This document shows, in pieces, positions 62,198-64,000 of a stretch of 64,000 nucleotides of DNA. The translations under genes and the position numbers were made by a program. The notes under the pieces were generated by a model. That model was not told the DNA's origin. It saw nothing but the letters and a program-made list of their open reading frames with translations, and did no database searches. The stretch's first letter is position 1, and each line of letters starts with the position of its first letter. The stretch comes from Alcaligenaceae bacterium (GTDB lineage Bacteria; Pseudomonadota; Gammaproteobacteria; Burkholderiales; Burkholderiaceae_B). The stretch covers positions 124,001 through 188,000 of the forward strand of contig JACCEP010000006.1 in assembly GCA_013416395.1 (NCBI GenBank), written 5' to 3'.

Positions 62198-62743
62198 ATG
62201 GCACAAGAGTCTCGCTTATCCATCGTCATTGAGTCCCGAAGCGCAGAGCAACAGGCTGTTGACCTCGAAAAGGCGCTGGCTGCGCTCGATAAGGCAGGGC
62301 TTCGAGTGTCAGCGACAGCGCCCAAGGTCGCCCGTGATCTAAACGAAGTCGGCAGAGCAGCGGGCAGGTCATCTGAAGAGGCCAAGCGCGCAACCGTTTC
62401 GTGGCAGGGACTTGGTACCGCCCTTAAAGGGCTTGGTTTAGGCCTGTCAGTAGGTGGCCTGGTTTCTATGTACAAGTCTGTAGCGACGGACGTAGAAGCT
62501 CTGAACAAGATGTCCGAGCAAATCGGTATCGCGATTGAAGATCTAGGTGCCTTGCGCTACGCAGCAGCAGATATGGCAGGCATGGCCGAGGGCCGCTTTG
62601 ATATGGCATTGCGTCGGATGACGAGGCGAATCGGTGAGGCTGCTGACGGCGGCGGCCCAGCTGCTGACGCATTGAAGCGTCTGAAGTTGGAAGCACGAGA
62701 GCTTGCACGGATGGATGCAGGTACGCAGTTTCGTACTCGGTAA
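62198..62743 (+). CDS. Phage tail tape-measure protein, N-terminal fragment
   Basis: A 181-residue ORF, the start of a tape-measure protein that in siphoviruses has 700 or more residues. MAQESRLSIVIESRSAEQQA, VDLEKALAALDKAGLRVSAT and MYKSVATDVEALNKMSEQIG are typical, including the DLEALNKMSEQ-like coiled region that begins these proteins. It ends abruptly in RMDAGTQFRTR at 62743, where sequence of a different gene (SRAP, minus strand) begins. A deleted relic of the same gene lies at 54792-54886. Confidence 0.85.
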   Translation: MAQESRLSIVIESRSAEQQAVDLEKALAALDKAGLRVSATAPKVARDLNEVGRAAGRSSEEAKRATVSWQGLGTALKGLGLGLSVGGLVSMYKSVATDVEALNKMSEQIGIAIEDLGALRYAAADMAGMAEGRFDMALRRMTRRIGEAADGGGPAADALKRLKLEARELARMDAGTQFRTR

Positions 62744-62829
62744 TTATCCCAGCCGTGCGCGAGGGGATCCCAGCGCGTGTAATCGAAATACTGGGCCGGG
62801 TCGTTGGTTTGTTTTACTCGTCCACACAT
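62740..62829 (-). pseudogene. SRAP/YedK peptidase, N-terminal fragment
   Basis: On the minus strand 30 codons start MCGRVKQTNDPAQYFDYTRW, the N-terminus of the HMCES/YedK (SRAP) family, whose Cys2 becomes linked to abasic sites. After HGWDNY the frame continues only as antisense of the tape-measure gene, so the remaining 170 or so residues are lost at a deletion junction. The gene would have been in one operon with the ORF at 62833-63138, three bases upstream. Confidence 0.75.
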
Positions 62830-62832
62830 AGG

Positions 62833-63138
62833 CTACTCCCACCGTATATGCCAGCCCTGATAGTAGCGTTGGGCCCCGATTTCTTCAAAGCCCGTAATCA
62901 TCATGGCTCGTTCGCTGATGAGGGCCTGCAATTCAGGCTGCCAGAAGTCAGGAATAGGGGAGTCCATATTGGAACCGTACAGACCATGACGAACTATGGT
63001 CAGTTTCTTTACGACCCTGCGCAATGCGGGGTGCGTAGTCGCCTCCATGCGGAGCGGCCCAGGCACAGGCGGGTCGCGGTCGCGTTCATGCAGCTTTTGG
63101 CCGCGACGATGGGTACGGGTTATGGTGCAATTAAGCAT
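62833..63138 (-). CDS. Hypothetical protein next to SRAP fragment
   Basis: A 101-residue ORF, MLNCTITRTHRRGQKLHERD, later RRVVKKLTIVRHGLYGSNMD and WQPELQALISERAMMITGFE, ending GAQRYYQGWHIRWE. The second half looks like a compact protein, the first third is Arg-rich. Similar ORFs next to SRAP genes occur on phages and plasmids, but I cannot name a family. It ends three bases before the SRAP start codon, so the two were one operon. It may be intact. Confidence 0.55.
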   Translation of the reverse strand: MLNCTITRTHRRGQKLHERDRDPPVPGPLRMEATTHPALRRVVKKLTIVRHGLYGSNMDSPIPDFWQPELQALISERAMMITGFEEIGAQRYYQGWHIRWE

Positions 63139-63259
63139 GATTCAATGCTGTATTAATGTACAGTGTTTTTACCATACCTCAGACGTAAAAAAACCCGCGA
63201 CGGCAGGTTGAAACTACTGGATATGTGACGCGTCTCATATCCCGTCCCATAAAAGCAAA

Positions 63260-63283
63260 ACGCCAACCCCGAAGGATTGGCGT
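63260..63283 (-). terminator. Terminator of tRNA-Asn
   Basis: ACGCCAA/TTGGCGT stem, with further CC-GG pairing, read on the minus strand about 27 bases after the tRNA end and followed by TTTTGCTTTTATG. Confidence 0.75.
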
Positions 63284-63309
63284 AATTACTTGATACTGCT
63301 ATATATTCT

Positions 63310-63385
63310 TGGCTCCCCGACCAGGGCTCGAACCTGGGACCTGCGGATTAACAGTCCGTCGCTCTACCGACTGAGCTATCGGGGA
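63310..63385 (-). tRNA. tRNA-Asn (GTT)
   Basis: A 76-base cloverleaf including encoded CCA: acceptor TCCCCGA/TCGGGGA, D arm GCTC-GAGC, anticodon loop CTGTTAA (anticodon GTT), T arm CCAGG-TTCGAGC-CCTGG. Prophage remnant 2 lies on its 3' side, as expected for an element integrated into a tRNA 3' end. Confidence 0.97.
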
Positions 63386-63463
63386 ATTGGAGAAGCAAGA
63401 CTATAGCAAGTATTTTGTTGCGGTGCAAGTCGACTGCCCTTGCAGCTCACACTTAGGCGTTTT

Positions 63464-64000
63464 TTAGCCGTTTCCTTCCAGTAAATCTTTCATGTCATCG
63501 GCATGTTCTTCTTCTACGGCCATGATGCCGATTAGCATGTGCTTGGTCGTTGGGTCTGTGTCACCGATGCGTTCTATCATCTGGCGGTACGACTCAATGG
63601 CCACGCGCTCAGCGATCAGGTTTGCCTTGATCATGCTCTTGATGTCGCTGCTATCGTCGTATTCAGCGTGGCTGCGATCGGTCAGGGTGGAAGGGTTGAA
63701 ATCTGGTTCGCCATTTAACTGCACGATACGTTCGGCGATCAGGTCGGCATGATCCGCCTCTTGTTGTGCGTGCTCGAGAAACTCGGCCTTGATAGGCTCA
63801 TTGAAAATTCCCGTTGCTGTGTAGTAGTGGCGCTTGTAGCGCATCACACAGACCAGCTCGGTTGCCAAAGCGGCGTTAAGCATGTCAATGATTTCCTGGC
63901 GGTTTCCCTGGTACCCGGAAGGAACCGCGCCATTATCCAGATTGCGAGCACCTTCTCGTATGGCTTTGACGTCGATTGGGTCATGGTGTTTGGCGGGCTG
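63464..64000 (-). CDS. Bacterioferritin-like (ferritin-like diiron) protein, 5' end outside the window
   Basis: At least 178 residues, open to the right edge. Diiron-type helices are seen: LNAALATELVCVMRYKRHYY, EFLEHAQQEADHADLIAERI (E-x-x-H with Asp), LIAERVAIESYRQMIERIGD and IGIMAVEEEHADDMKDLLEG. The part before MLNAAL (HHDPIDVKAIREGARNLDNG, AVPSGYQGNRQEIID) is a typical extension of betaproteobacterial members. It should store or oxidise iron, or protect against oxidative stress, in the cytoplasm. The internal ATG at 63883 is not the true start. Confidence 0.9.
   Translation of the reverse strand, partial: QPAKHHDPIDVKAIREGARNLDNGAVPSGYQGNRQEIIDMLNAALATELVCVMRYKRHYYTATGIFNEPIKAEFLEHAQQEADHADLIAERIVQLNGEPDFNPSTLTDRSHAEYDDSSDIKSMIKANLIAERVAIESYRQMIERIGDTDPTTKHMLIGIMAVEEEHADDMKDLLEGNG

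Overview
The window is a piece of a betaproteobacterial chromosome, most likely from the family Alcaligenaceae (Bordetella/Pusillimonas/Advenella type). The evidence is the gene order leuS-lptE-holA-proA-hemJ, eno followed by ftsB, a type B L31 gene, kynBA, and the many Bug-type (tripartite tricarboxylate) periplasmic receptors. No rRNA operon, IS element or CRISPR array is visible. Genus assignment is inference.

Layout: 0-1.4 kb, the end of a DHA2-type MFS exporter coupled to a MarR regulator. 1.6-3.3 kb, eno-ftsB. 3.5-8.3 kb, an orphan TadE-like gene, hslO (Hsp33), an acyl-CoA synthetase, an RDD membrane protein and a 60-residue small protein. 8.4-16.8 kb, a long minus-strand housekeeping block: rlmL-like methyltransferase, hemJ, proA, holA, lptE, leuS, rpmG and rpmB (rpmG is too short for usual ORF cut-offs). 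17.4-30.9 kb, cfa, a MATE exporter coupled to an ArnT-like glycosyltransferase, rpmE2, kynA-kynB, radC, a DUF1993 protein, fkpB-ispH-maiA, a DsbA-fold isomerase, and DUF945 and DUF4168 proteins. 31.3-35.6 kb, a CPA1 antiporter, an Ap4A phosphorylase-like protein and ung, with strong simple repeats in the spacers.

35.9-50.6 kb is an accessory catabolic region for an unidentified carboxylic acid. It holds a thiolase-fold protein without the usual nucleophilic cysteine paired with a DUF35 protein, an enoyl-CoA hydratase, a two-subunit CoA transferase, an SDR plus MaoC-type hydratase 2 plus CaiB/BaiF CoA transferase operon, an AMP-forming CoA ligase divergent from two acyl-CoA dehydrogenases resembling a PimC/PimD pair, and three Bug-type receptors. 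No transporter membrane subunits and no regulator lie inside it. Together these enzymes can activate an acid, dehydrogenate, hydrate and oxidise it as a CoA ester, and cleave it.

50.9-59.8 kb is mixed: a CorC/HlyC protein, an alpha/beta hydrolase, MAPEG, RidA, an AI-2E family membrane protein, mntP behind a clear yybP-ykoY manganese riboswitch, and DUF4870 and DUF3108 proteins. Embedded here are two decayed tail modules of related siphoviral prophages, at 53.3-55.1 kb and 60.0-63.2 kb. Each lies on the 3' side of a minus-strand tRNA gene (tRNA-Thr CGT and tRNA-Asn GTT). Both carry hicB and tape-measure sequence. The first also carries a toxin-antitoxin pair whose toxin has been inactivated while the antitoxin stays intact. 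The second carries an intact hicAB pair embedded in tail genes. The window ends inside a bacterioferritin-like gene.

The most unusual sequence-level feature is a series of unrelated short tandem repeats in the spacers between genes: (GCAA)11, (TAGG)11, two different 17-nt units, a 15-nt unit, an 11-nt unit and CAAGG runs. Each sits just outside a coding region, and one possibly runs into the 3' end of the antiporter gene.
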